Below, piece by piece: positions 17,715 to 26,320 of a stretch of 64,000 nt of DNA. The position numbers and the translations under genes are program-made. The notes under the pieces were generated by a model. It saw only the letters and a list, made by a program, of their open reading frames with translations, was not told the origin of the DNA and did no database searches. Location of the stretch: positions 1 to 64,000 of the forward strand of contig JAYUWK010000027.1 of NCBI GenBank assembly GCA_043753895.1, read 5' to 3'. The stretch's first letter is position 1. Every line of letters starts with the position of its first letter. The DNA is from WLMZ01 sp043753895. GTDB lineage: Bacteria; Actinomycetota; Acidimicrobiia; Acidimicrobiales; Ilumatobacteraceae.

Positions 17715-18817
17715 GCCAGCGCCAGAGCGTAGGCCGAGACAAGCGCTCGTGCAGAGGTGGCTGCAGTGAAGTGAGTGGCCCGCTCAAGCCCCGCCCGCAC
17801 GAGTTCGTCGCGGCGCGACATCGCAGCGTCGAGTGCACCGGCCCACGCATCGATCTGTAACGGCAAGACGATCGCAGCATCGCCGGCTACTTCGGGCAGG
17901 CATGTCTGATCGGAGCAGATCACGGGAGTCCCGAGCGCCATGGCCTCGATGATCGGCGCGCCGAATCCTTCGTATTCGCTGGGAAATACCATCGCCACCG
18001 CCATTGCGATCAACCCGTCACGATCGGCCGCGGACACCCGGCCGGTTCGGACGACGCGCGACGTCAGTCCAAGTCGCACGATCGCCTCGGAAACATCGGG
18101 GTCAGCAGCGCCCGATCCACCCGTGAGCACCAGACGGAGATCGGGATCGGTCCAGCGCTCGGCGAAGAGTTGCAGCAGGAACAGATGGCCCTTATGCGGA
18201 TGGGTCATTGCCGGCAGCACCACGACCGGACCATTGCCCAGCCCGAGGCGCTTGCGTAGTTCACCCTCGGCTGTGGCCGCGACGCCGACGGTGGATTCGA
18301 GTCCATGAGGCACGACAACGACCCGATCGGCTGGCACACCATAGGCCTGCACGACGGTGTTTCGAACGAACCCGGTGGGAACCGCGATGACGTCGGCGCG
18401 CCGCGCCGAGCGTGGCATCACCCGGGCAAGATATGCGCGCTTGACGGAACTGAAGTACTGCGGATACGTGAGGTACTGCAGGTCGTGGATCGTGAGCACC
18501 GTCGGTCGTGTACCGCGCGAGGGCACGGTGCCGCCGCCGTGATGCACCAGTCGAGCAGATCCGGTGTGTGTGGCCAACCAGCCATGTTCGGCTATCACCC
18601 GTCGCGTCCGATTCGTTCCATCGATCGGAGCATCGACCACTCGAAAGGCACTCGCAAGGTCAGGGTGCGCTGCGCCAAAACCGGAGACGGCGTACAACGT
18701 AGGCACGAACTCGGTCTCAATTTCGGTGAGTCCGAGCATCTGGCGGACGAGGTATTCCTCGCTACCACCAACCTTGCCGGGCACGCACCACAGCAGGTTC
18801 ACCGCGACGTCGATCAT
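17711..18817 (-). CDS. GT4-family glycosyltransferase
   Basis: A 368-residue GT-B glycosyltransferase. Features in order: a WCVPGKVGGSEEYL acceptor-domain start, TVLTIHDLQYLTYPQYFS, VVVPHGLEST, the donor-site segment ending in MTHPHKGHLFLLQLFA, and VFPSEYEGFGAPIIEAM with the conserved EGFGAPIIEA motif, then PVICSDQTCLPEVAGDAA. It lies eight bases after the upstream GT4 gene and overlaps the downstream one. It is the second of three GT4 genes transcribed together. Confidence 0.9.
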   Translation of the reverse strand: MIDVAVNLLWCVPGKVGGSEEYLVRQMLGLTEIETEFVPTLYAVSGFGAAHPDLASAFRVVDAPIDGTNRTRRVIAEHGWLATHTGSARLVHHGGGTVPSRGTRPTVLTIHDLQYLTYPQYFSSVKRAYLARVMPRSARRADVIAVPTGFVRNTVVQAYGVPADRVVVVPHGLESTVGVAATAEGELRKRLGLGNGPVVVLPAMTHPHKGHLFLLQLFAERWTDPDLRLVLTGGSGAADPDVSEAIVRLGLTSRVVRTGRVSAADRDGLIAMAVAMVFPSEYEGFGAPIIEAMALGTPVICSDQTCLPEVAGDAAIVLPLQIDAWAGALDAAMSRRDELVRAGLERATHFTAATSARALVSAYALALA

Positions 18818-18825
18818 GGCGGCAC

Positions 18826-19902
18826 CTATGTCAGCTCACGATAGGCAGCCGCCGTGAGTTCGGCGGCGTGCACCCAAGTGGCGCGTGCCGCACGTTCACG
18901 GCCGAGGACATCGAGCTCGACGCGTCGCGTGATGGCCTCGTTGATCCCACGGGCGATATCGGCGACATCGGACGAATCGACGAGCACGCCAGCCCCTCCG
19001 GCGGCCTCCTCGGTGGCGGTGCCCTTACTGGTGACCACAGGCGTACCCTGGGCCATGGCCTCGAGGACGGGTAGTCCAAAGCCCTCGTGTTCGCTGGGAT
19101 AGCAAAAGGCGTGCGCGCCGGCGTACAGGGCGCGGAGATCAGCGTTCGGAACATAACCGAGGAACGTGACGTCTCCGATCAGGTCGGCGCCGGCATCGCC
19201 CCACCCATCTGCGCCCGCCACCACGAGCGGGATGGGGTCCTCAAGCAGCGCGACGGCACGCGCTAGTTCGCGCAGATTCTTGCGCGGCTCGACCGTGCCG
19301 ACGAAGAGCAGATACCGCTCAGGCAAGCGATACGACGCGCGCACCCGGGCGACATCGGCAAGCGATGCACGTTCGGTCTCGACGCCGAGGGGCACATGAC
19401 GCAATCGGGAGGCATCGATACCGGACGCAACACAATCGTCGATGGTGGCCTGCGAACAGCACAGCACCAGATCGGCATGGCGTTTGACCAATTCGAGGCT
19501 GCGCCTGAACACGCGTACGCCATGGCGCGTGAACTGCTCGGGACGACGCAGGAATGCAAGGTCGTGCACTGTGACCACCAGCGGACGTTTGGTCGGGCAC
19601 GGAATGATTGTGGTGGCATGCACGACATCGACCTCGCCGACGACCGACTCGGGAGCGGGCCATCGCGCGTAGAGCCACGTCTCGTAGAGCCACGGCGCGG
19701 CGATCGGCAGTTGCTTGTATGGGATCGGCGGCGTCCAGTCGAACTCGGGTGGGCGACCGTGTCGTCCGGTGACACCAATGAGCTCGATGCCGGCAATGCC
19801 CTTCATTGCCGCTGCGATGCGAATCGCAGCAACCCCGGTGCCGCCTGGTACCCGATACCACAACTGCTCAAGTGTGTAAGCGACGCGCACACTCTCCATC
19901 AT
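18826..19902 (-). CDS. GT4-family glycosyltransferase, first gene of the operon
   Basis: A 358-residue GT-B enzyme: VAYTLEQLWYRVPGGTGVA near the N-terminus, VTVHDLAFLRRPEQFT, FVGTVEPRKNLRELARAV, and CYPSEHEGFGLPVLEAMAQG with the GT4 donor motif, then a segment beginning PVVTSKGTATEEAAGGAGVL. It heads a six-gene minus-strand operon. Two adjacent ATGs (19902 and 19899) are candidate starts; a longer open frame upstream would overlap the divergent GDP-fucose synthase gene and is not GT4-like. Confidence 0.88.
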   Translation of the reverse strand: MMESVRVAYTLEQLWYRVPGGTGVAAIRIAAAMKGIAGIELIGVTGRHGRPPEFDWTPPIPYKQLPIAAPWLYETWLYARWPAPESVVGEVDVVHATTIIPCPTKRPLVVTVHDLAFLRRPEQFTRHGVRVFRRSLELVKRHADLVLCCSQATIDDCVASGIDASRLRHVPLGVETERASLADVARVRASYRLPERYLLFVGTVEPRKNLRELARAVALLEDPIPLVVAGADGWGDAGADLIGDVTFLGYVPNADLRALYAGAHAFCYPSEHEGFGLPVLEAMAQGTPVVTSKGTATEEAAGGAGVLVDSSDVADIARGINEAITRRVELDVLGRERAARATWVHAAELTAAAYRELT

Positions 19903-19930
19903 GCCCGCTCGGCACGTAGCATCGGCGTGC

Positions 19931-20893
19931 ATGAGCGCAACATGGAGCGGCAAGGCCGTGGTGGTCACCGGAGGTTCGGGTTTCCTCGGGCGCGTCGTCG
20001 TGGCCAAGCTCCGGGCCGAGGGCGCCGAAGTCGTGGTACCGCGCAGCGCCGACTACGACCTCACGATGCCAGGAGCCGCCGCACAGCTCCTTCGCGATCA
20101 CTCCCCTTCCCACGTCGTGCACCTCGCCGCCCGCGTCGGCGGCATCGGCTACAACCAGGTTGCTCCGGCGCCGCTGTATCTCGACAACCTGTTGATGGGC
20201 ACCTACATCATCGAAGCGGCGCGGGCATCGTCATCGGTGGACAAGACCACGCTGGTAGGCACCGTGTGCTCATACCCGAAGTTCACGCCGGTGCCGTTCC
20301 ACGAAGCGAGCCTGTGGGACGGCTACCCGGAAGAGACCAACGCTCCGTACGGCATCGCCAAGAAGGCCCACCTCATCCACGCTCAGGTCAACGAGATGCA
20401 ATACGGTCAACGATTCGCCTATCTCATCCCCACCAACCTGTACGGGCCTGGCGACAAGTTTCATCCCGATGTATCACACGTGATTCCGGCGCTGATGAAG
20501 AAGTGTGTCGAGGCCAAGGAGACCGGTGCGAACAAGATCGAGGTGTGGGGCACCGGCCGCGCCAGCCGCGAGTACCTGTACGTGGAGGATGCGGCAGAGG
20601 CGATCGTGCTGGCGGCCTGCAACCACGTAGGCACCGATCCGATCAACATCGGTAACGACCACGAGGTCACCATTCGCGAGACCGTCGAGACCATCGCAGC
20701 GCTGGTCGGCTACGAGGGTGAACTGGTGTGGGATGCGTCTCGACCCGACGGTCAGCCGCGTCGGCGAGTCTCGGTGGAACGCGCCGAAGAACAACTCGGC
20801 TGGACCGCACAGGTGTCGTTCGCCGAGGGTCTGCGGCGAACGCTCGACTGGTATCTGGCCAACCGCGCCGAGGCCGAGCGCGCACCGGTCTGA
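19931..20893 (+). CDS. fcl: GDP-L-fucose synthase (GDP-4-keto-6-deoxymannose epimerase/reductase)
   Basis: A 320-residue extended SDR enzyme: VVVTGGSGFLGR at the N-terminus, HLAARVGGIGYNQ, GTVCSYPK, APYGIAKKA with the catalytic Tyr-xxx-Lys, and the fucose-synthase signature PTNLYGPGDKFHPDVSHVIP. It converts the Gmd product to GDP-L-fucose with NADPH. The ATG at 19931 gives the normal N-terminus; an upstream ATG at 19901 would overlap the divergent GT4 start. Only about 30 bases separate the two divergent starts. A small inverted repeat (TCTGAC/GTCAGA) spans its stop. Confidence 0.93.
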   Translation: MSATWSGKAVVVTGGSGFLGRVVVAKLRAEGAEVVVPRSADYDLTMPGAAAQLLRDHSPSHVVHLAARVGGIGYNQVAPAPLYLDNLLMGTYIIEAARASSSVDKTTLVGTVCSYPKFTPVPFHEASLWDGYPEETNAPYGIAKKAHLIHAQVNEMQYGQRFAYLIPTNLYGPGDKFHPDVSHVIPALMKKCVEAKETGANKIEVWGTGRASREYLYVEDAAEAIVLAACNHVGTDPINIGNDHEVTIRETVETIAALVGYEGELVWDASRPDGQPRRRVSVERAEEQLGWTAQVSFAEGLRRTLDWYLANRAEAERAPV

Positions 20894-20897
20894 CTCG

Positions 20898-21746
20898 TCA
20901 GAGCCGCGCGATCAGCGTTGCGAGCGAGCCACGAAAATCGGGAAGGAGCGGTAGTCCCGCCGCCCGCAACACAGCGTTGTCGAGCCTGCTGTTTGCGGGC
21001 CGACGAGCCGGGCGAGGTGGCTGCAGATCTGCCGACGCAATGGGGTGAACCATGGCGGCCGACTTGCCGCTGGCGACCACGACGGCCTGAGCAAACTCGA
21101 ACCAACTCACGTCGCCCTGATTAGTGACGTGATGGATACCGCTGCGTCGATCGACTGCGAGACAGCGTACCATCGGCGCCAGATCGGCGCAGAACGACGG
21201 GTACCCGCGTTGGTCATCGACGAAGCTGAGTTCAGGTCGCTCCTGAGCGAGGCGCACGATCGTCTTGACCATGTTGTTCCCGAACTCACCGCACACCCAA
21301 CTGGTGCGCACCACCGTTGCCGACGCACCGAGCGCCAACGCTTCGTGCTCACCCGCCAACTTTGAAGCTCCGTAGACCGATTCTGGATTCGGTGTATCCC
21401 ACTCGTGATAGGGCGTGGACTTCATGCCATCGAACACGTAGTCGGTGCTGATGTGCACGAGGTGTGCCTGTACCCGATGGCATGCTTCGGCCACCCAACG
21501 CACCGCCAGCGCGTTCGTTGCAAACGCACGATGGGGGTCGCCCTCGCACGCATCGACGGCCGTCCACGCCGCACAGTGGATCACCGCGTCTGGGCGGATG
21601 GTGGTGATCGCGCCAAGCACAGCGTCGCGGTCCGTCACGTCGAGGGTGTCGCGGTCGTAAGCAAATACCGTGTCGCCGGTGGCCTCGCAGGCCAACACCG
21701 TGTCGCGGCCCAATTGGCCACGGGCGCCGGTGACCAGGACGCGCAT
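20898..21746 (-). CDS. rfbD: dTDP-4-dehydrorhamnose reductase
   Basis: A 282-residue SDR enzyme for the last step of dTDP-L-rhamnose synthesis. It shows VTGARGQLGRDTV (NADPH site), HCAAWTAVDACE, the STDYVFDG motif, SVYGASKLAGE with catalytic Tyr and Lys, and RTSWVCGEFGNN. The ATG at 21746 overlaps the rfbB stop by one base (TGATG). It is the last gene of the rfbA-C-B-D run and convergent with the GDP-fucose synthase gene four bases away. Confidence 0.95.
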   Translation of the reverse strand: MRVLVTGARGQLGRDTVLACEATGDTVFAYDRDTLDVTDRDAVLGAITTIRPDAVIHCAAWTAVDACEGDPHRAFATNALAVRWVAEACHRVQAHLVHISTDYVFDGMKSTPYHEWDTPNPESVYGASKLAGEHEALALGASATVVRTSWVCGEFGNNMVKTIVRLAQERPELSFVDDQRGYPSFCADLAPMVRCLAVDRRSGIHHVTNQGDVSWFEFAQAVVVASGKSAAMVHPIASADLQPPRPARRPANSRLDNAVLRAAGLPLLPDFRGSLATLIARL

Positions 21747-22711
21747 CAGAATGCAGCCCGCGCCTTGAGTGGCTCCCACCAGGCCCGGTTGTCGCGATAC
21801 CACTCGACCGTTGCGGCAAGCCCATCGACGAAGTTGTGCTCGGTTTTCCAACCAAGCGCGGTGACCTTGTCGTGGGTGATCGAGTAGCGGCGATCGTGGC
21901 CGAGTCGATCGGCGACAGGGGTGATGTAGCTCTCGTCGCGCCCGGTGAGTTCGAGCAGGCGATAGGTGATGTCTTTGTTGGTCACCTCGTTACCCGCGCC
22001 GATGTTGTAGATCTCGCCGAGCGTGCCCTGACGCAACACCAACTCGGCAGCCGTGTTGTGGTCGTGTACGTGAATCCAGTCGCGCACATTGCCACCGTCG
22101 CCATACAGCGGCACCTTGTGGCCATCGAGCAAGTTGGTGGTGAACAACGGAATCAGCTTCTCAGGAAACTGATACGGGCCGTAGTTGTTACTGCAGCGTG
22201 TCACGACCACGGGCAGACCGTGGGTGGTGTAGTAGCTGAGCGCGATGAGATCGCTGCCGGCCTTGGCCGCCGAGTATGGCGAGCGCGGACCAAGTGCGTC
22301 GGTCTCGCTGAACGAACCGTGTTCGATGGATCCGTAGACCTCGTCGGTGGAGATGTGCAGGAAACGTTCGACGCCGATCTGGCGGGCGACATCGCACATC
22401 ACGTTGGTACCGAAGCAGTTGGTGCGAACGAACGAGTGACCGTCCTTGATAGAGCGATCCACGTGGGTCTCGGCGGCGAAGTGCACGACCGCGTCGTGAC
22501 CCTGCATCGCGGCGAGAACATCGTCCTGATCGCAGATGTCACCCTTCACGAAGCGACAACGGCGATCGTCGATGACATCGCGAATGTTCTCGAGGTTCCC
22601 CGCGTATGTGAGCGCGTCGTACACCGTGACCGAGTCGTCGGTGGTGGCGAGGATGTGGCGGACGTAGTTAGAACCGATGAAACCAGCGCCACCGGTGACG
22701 AACTGCCTCAT
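21746..22711 (-). CDS. rfbB: dTDP-glucose 4,6-dehydratase
   Basis: A 321-residue SDR enzyme making dTDP-4-keto-6-deoxyglucose. Motifs: VTGGAGFIGSNYV, HFAAETHVDRSI, HISTDEVYGS (Thr/Asp/Glu catalytic set), SPYSAAKAGSD with Tyr and Lys, SNNYGPYQFPEKLIPLF and YGDGGNVRDWIHV. The ATG at 22711 overlaps the rfbC stop (ATGA). The frame runs further upstream through rfbC but that part is not homologous. Confidence 0.97.
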   Translation of the reverse strand: MRQFVTGGAGFIGSNYVRHILATTDDSVTVYDALTYAGNLENIRDVIDDRRCRFVKGDICDQDDVLAAMQGHDAVVHFAAETHVDRSIKDGHSFVRTNCFGTNVMCDVARQIGVERFLHISTDEVYGSIEHGSFSETDALGPRSPYSAAKAGSDLIALSYYTTHGLPVVVTRCSNNYGPYQFPEKLIPLFTTNLLDGHKVPLYGDGGNVRDWIHVHDHNTAAELVLRQGTLGEIYNIGAGNEVTNKDITYRLLELTGRDESYITPVADRLGHDRRYSITHDKVTALGWKTEHNFVDGLAATVEWYRDNRAWWEPLKARAAF

Positions 22712-23259
22712 GTGCGCATCTGCCAATATGGGCGGCGGCCCGCCGGCAGGTCGGCGCGCAGCGGGTTCGCTTCGTCGCGGGCCGACAGGATGGGATCGGT
22801 GACACCCCAATCGCCGGCGATGACCGGATCGTTCCACATCACGCCGAGTTCGTCCTGCGGGTTGTAGTAGCCATCGACGAGGTACGTGATCACCATGTCG
22901 GTGAGCGCAGCGAAACCGTGCGCGACGCCTGGCGGGATGAAGATACCGACATGGTTCTCGCCGCTGAGGTCGAGGCACAACGTGTTGCCGTCGGTGGGTC
23001 CGCCCTCGCGCAGATCGTGCAGCACGACGCGAGCTGTTCCGAACGGCACGTACCAATAGTCGGCCTGATGTAGGTGATAGTGCAGGCCCACCACAGCGCC
23101 GAGCTGGCGGTTGGCACGGTTGCCCTGCAACATCTCGCGGCCGTTGGGGAACCACTCACGCCGATAGGTCTCGATGAACAATCCGCGTTGATCACCGTGG
23201 ATCGTGGGCTCCACGATCCACGCCCCGGCAATGCGGTCGCTCTCGTATACGTTTGGCAT
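22708..23259 (-). CDS. rfbC: dTDP-4-dehydrorhamnose 3,5-epimerase
   Basis: A 183-residue cupin-fold epimerase. It has the family elements HGDQRGLFIETYRREWF, QGNRANRQLGAVVGLHYH (the last His belonging to the substrate-binding HxH group), WYVPFGTARVVLHDLR and IPPGVAHGFAAL (cupin motif), followed by YYNPQDELGVMWNDP. It acts between RfbB and RfbD. It lies seven bases after rfbA and is coupled to rfbB. Confidence 0.95.
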   Translation of the reverse strand: MPNVYESDRIAGAWIVEPTIHGDQRGLFIETYRREWFPNGREMLQGNRANRQLGAVVGLHYHLHQADYWYVPFGTARVVLHDLREGGPTDGNTLCLDLSGENHVGIFIPPGVAHGFAALTDMVITYLVDGYYNPQDELGVMWNDPVIAGDWGVTDPILSARDEANPLRADLPAGRRPYWQMRT

Positions 23260-23266
23260 CAGTTGA

Positions 23267-24346
23267 TCACTCCACGTCGATCTGGCAATGGTCGCCCACC
23301 ATCAATCGCAGCGCCCGGGGACGGAGTTGCGTGTGAGCAACCACCGCCTCTTTTCCGATGAGGCTGTCTTCGAGGCGGGGAATGTCGGTGATGGTGCTAC
23401 GAGTCATGATGACCGAGTGTTCGATCTCGCTGTTGGTCACTTCGCAGTCGACACCAATGGCCGTGAACGGCCCGATGAAACTATCGGTGATACGCGCCCC
23501 TGCTGCGATGGCGACGGGACCGCGGATCGTTGAGTTCGTGACCACCGCACCCGCTTCGATGATGACGCGGCCATCGATGATGGATGCCTCATCCACGGTT
23601 CCGTCGATACGCAGTTCGATCTTTTCGAGGAGTAACCGGTTGGCCTCGAGCAGCGGTGTGAGTTTGCCCGTGTCGATCCACCAACCGGTGAGTAGCTCGC
23701 AGCGCACACGGTAGCCCTGATCGATGAGCCACTGGATGGCGTCGGTGATCTCGAGTTCACCGCGTGGCGATGGGTCGATGGAAGCGACCGCGGTGTGGAT
23801 GGTCTTGTCGAACAGATACACACCGACGAGGGCGAGATCGCTGGGCGGATCGGCGGGCTTCTCCACGAGATGCACAACGTTGCCGTCTGCATCGAGCGTG
23901 GCGATGCCGAAGCGATGTGGGTCGGGAACCTTCTTCAACAGAATCTGCGCCGTGGGCGGCAGGTTCTCGGTGCGGGCCACCTCGAACACATGCACGAAGG
24001 CACCGAGGTCTTGCTCGAGCAAGTTGTCGCCGAGGTACATCACGAAGTCGTCGTCGCCAAGGAACTCGTGGGCAATCAGCACGCAATGAGCGAGACCGAG
24101 CGGTTGATCCTGGGGAATGTAGGTGACGTGCACGCCGAACTGGCTGCCATCGCCCACGGTTCCCATGACCTCGACCCGGGTGTCGCCGACGATGATGCCG
24201 ATTTCGGTAATCCCCGCCGCCGCCATCGCCTCGATCCCGTAGAACAGGATCGGCTTGTTGGCCACCGGCACCAGTTGCTTGGCACTCGTGTGCGTGATGG
24301 GGCGCAGGCGCGTGCCAGCACCGCCCGCGAGGATAAGAGCTTTCAT
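23267..24346 (-). CDS. rfbA: glucose-1-phosphate thymidylyltransferase, long form
   Basis: A 359-residue nucleotidyltransferase: LILAGGAGTRLRPITHTSAKQ (catalytic loop), ANKPILFYGIEAM, YIPQDQPLGLAHCV, MYLGDNLL (metal-binding Asp), VEKPADPPSDLALVGVYLF, then a left-handed beta-helix of about 110 residues. The long form with a helix is common in actinobacteria and archaea, while short RmlA ends near residue 290. It makes dTDP-glucose and opens the rhamnose genes. No clear Shine-Dalgarno sequence precedes the ATG; transcription probably continues from the LCP gene about 40 bases upstream. Confidence 0.93.
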   Translation of the reverse strand: MKALILAGGAGTRLRPITHTSAKQLVPVANKPILFYGIEAMAAAGITEIGIIVGDTRVEVMGTVGDGSQFGVHVTYIPQDQPLGLAHCVLIAHEFLGDDDFVMYLGDNLLEQDLGAFVHVFEVARTENLPPTAQILLKKVPDPHRFGIATLDADGNVVHLVEKPADPPSDLALVGVYLFDKTIHTAVASIDPSPRGELEITDAIQWLIDQGYRVRCELLTGWWIDTGKLTPLLEANRLLLEKIELRIDGTVDEASIIDGRVIIEAGAVVTNSTIRGPVAIAAGARITDSFIGPFTAIGVDCEVTNSEIEHSVIMTRSTITDIPRLEDSLIGKEAVVAHTQLRPRALRLMVGDHCQIDVE

Positions 24347-24386
24347 ACGGGGGTGAGTCTTGCGCGCCGACGCGCCGCAGGCAACA

Positions 24387-25460
24387 TTACGGTGCGGGCG
24401 GTGTGGTACTCACGCCGCTGAAGTAGTCGAGATATGCCTGCGCGCCCGGTCCGAGCAGCAGCACGGCGTTTCCACCAATGGTCTTGCCGACGACCGGAAG
24501 TGAGTATGGCACCAGGCCGCTTCCCACCGCGCCACGCATCAACACTGCAGTTGCAAGTACATCCAGCTGATCATCGATGCGTACCGCGCCGGTGCTCGCC
24601 GCGAATATGTCTCCGGTGTGTAATGGGTTGCCCTTCACCTTCGCGACCGCGGCCTGCAACGCAGTATTGATGAAGTGCTGCTGGCGTTTGATACGACCCA
24701 GGTCCGACGTGCCGTCGCGCACCCACTGATCGTTGATGTACGTCTCGTAGTAACGGCTACGAGCATAGGCAAGGCCCTGCACGCCGTCGAGGACGTAACA
24801 ACCCGGCTCGGCGATGAACAGCCCGGTATGTTCGTCGCGCGCCGGTGCATCGAAGCACACCTGTACGCCGCCGATCGCGTCGACCAACGACTTGAAGCCT
24901 TGAAAGTCGATCTCCACATAGTGGTGGATCGGGATGCCGAGCGCCGTCTGAACCGTCTGGATGAGCGTCGCTGGTCCGGCCTGATAGGCGCTGTTGATTC
25001 GACTTTTTTTGCCGGTTCCGGCGATCTCGACCCACAGATCCCTGGGGATCGACAACAGCGACGCAGGTCCACCCGCCTTGTCACGACGCAGCACCATGAT
25101 CGTGTCGCTGCGATGACCCTGCACATCTGTCGTATTCCCGATCCCGCCGTAGTCGGGCGAGTTGGGATCGATGCCCTCACGGCTGTCGGAGCCCACGAGC
25201 AAGAAGTTCTCGACGTTGTCGCTCGGTGCGCTGAGCACGCTCGCGAGGCCGGGAATGCGTTGGATGCGGGCCACCTGTCGGTTCGCGGCCACCACGACGC
25301 CCACTGAACTCACGACGGCGACGAGACCGATCGACAGCAGCAGCATTGCCAGGCGGCGCGGCGGTCGCGAGGCGGCACCGGCGCGCGGATCCCAGCCGGG
25401 CGTGTCCGGCGGACGCGACGATCTGCTGGGAGACTCGAGTGCGGAGGGTGCGATGTGCAC
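24387..25460 (-). CDS. LytR-CpsA-Psr (LCP) family glycopolymer ligase
   Basis: A 357-residue membrane-anchored protein: a cytoplasmic Pro/Arg-rich start, one transmembrane helix (about 39-60) and an extracellular LCP domain with NFLLVGSDSRE, HRSDTIMVLRRDK, LLSIPRDLWVEI, GKKSRINSAY, DFQGFKSLVDAIGGV and GLAYARSRY. LCP enzymes move polymer from undecaprenyl-pyrophosphate to peptidoglycan or arabinogalactan. It is well placed to attach the polysaccharide made by the neighbouring genes. The start is GTG. It follows birA by 19 bases and precedes rfbA, so birA, LCP and rfb genes may be co-transcribed. Confidence 0.92.
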   Translation of the reverse strand: MHIAPSALESPSRSSRPPDTPGWDPRAGAASRPPRRLAMLLLSIGLVAVVSSVGVVVAANRQVARIQRIPGLASVLSAPSDNVENFLLVGSDSREGIDPNSPDYGGIGNTTDVQGHRSDTIMVLRRDKAGGPASLLSIPRDLWVEIAGTGKKSRINSAYQAGPATLIQTVQTALGIPIHHYVEIDFQGFKSLVDAIGGVQVCFDAPARDEHTGLFIAEPGCYVLDGVQGLAYARSRYYETYINDQWVRDGTSDLGRIKRQQHFINTALQAAVAKVKGNPLHTGDIFAASTGAVRIDDQLDVLATAVLMRGAVGSGLVPYSLPVVGKTIGGNAVLLLGPGAQAYLDYFSGVSTTPPAP

Positions 25461-25479
25461 GGCCCCGAACGGTACTCGT

Positions 25480-26244
25480 TCAATCAGCGGGGCGGAGGTG
25501 CACCACGTCGCCGGTATCGATGCGGTGGGTGATAGCGCAATCGTCGAGCACGATCAGGCGCCCGTCGGATTGCACATCGATGGCCCGACCCACGACGAAG
25601 CGATCGGCCGGCAGTTCCACCCGGACGCGCTGGCCGATCGTGGCGAGATGCTGGCGGTACAACGACGTGATCGAAGTAGGCAAGGCGTCGTACGCAGAGA
25701 GCAGTGCGTGCAGCAATTCGCCGGGTACGACCGTGTCACCCAGCCGTGCAGCGTCAGGTGGCGCCCAGCCGACGTTGATGCCGATACCGACCACGACGAA
25801 ATCACCTGATGTCGAGGTTCCTGCCTGGGCCAACACGCCGGCGAGTTTGGCGCTGCCGAGCAACACGTCGTTGGGCCATTTGAGGTCAGCCTCCACACCC
25901 GCGACGAGACGACAGGCCGCAACAGCCGAAAGCGCGACGCGCTGGGTGACTTCGTGGGGATGCTCGGCCACGTCGCGCAGCAACAGGCTCACGAGCAGAT
26001 TCGCTCCGGCGGGTGCCTCCCAGCGCCGATCGAGACGGCCCCGTCCGGCAGTCTGATGACCAGCGGCGAGCACTGTGCGATCGGGCGCATCAGCAGCGCC
26101 GGACGCGATCAGGTCGGCGTTACTGGAGCCGGTCTCGGCGACGAACTGAACGTGCCACCCAGCGGGCCACGTAGTCGGCCAGCCATCGGGCCACTGCGCC
26201 CCAGACGGGTTCGACGGTGGGTGCTCGGACGCGGTTTCAGGCAT
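25480..26244 (-). CDS. birA: biotin--[acetyl-CoA carboxylase] ligase
   Basis: A 254-residue monofunctional BirA without the N-terminal DNA-binding domain of the E. coli enzyme. Motifs: TGSSNADLI, the biotinyl-AMP loop GHQTAGRGRLDR, KWPNDVLLGSAKLAGVL (biotin/ATP site) and VGIGINVGW. It activates biotin and attaches it to the carrier lysine of carboxylases; the likely target is the protein encoded divergently 76 bases away. Without the DNA-binding domain it should not act as a repressor. Confidence 0.95.
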   Translation of the reverse strand: MPETASEHPPSNPSGAQWPDGWPTTWPAGWHVQFVAETGSSNADLIASGAADAPDRTVLAAGHQTAGRGRLDRRWEAPAGANLLVSLLLRDVAEHPHEVTQRVALSAVAACRLVAGVEADLKWPNDVLLGSAKLAGVLAQAGTSTSGDFVVVGIGINVGWAPPDAARLGDTVVPGELLHALLSAYDALPTSITSLYRQHLATIGQRVRVELPADRFVVGRAIDVQSDGRLIVLDDCAITHRIDTGDVVHLRPAD

Positions 26245-26320
26245 TCACGCAGCCTAGGTGCACGCAGGTATTCATCCGATCAGGTGGCAATCAGAGGTGC
26301 GCACCGGCCAGTATTGAAAG

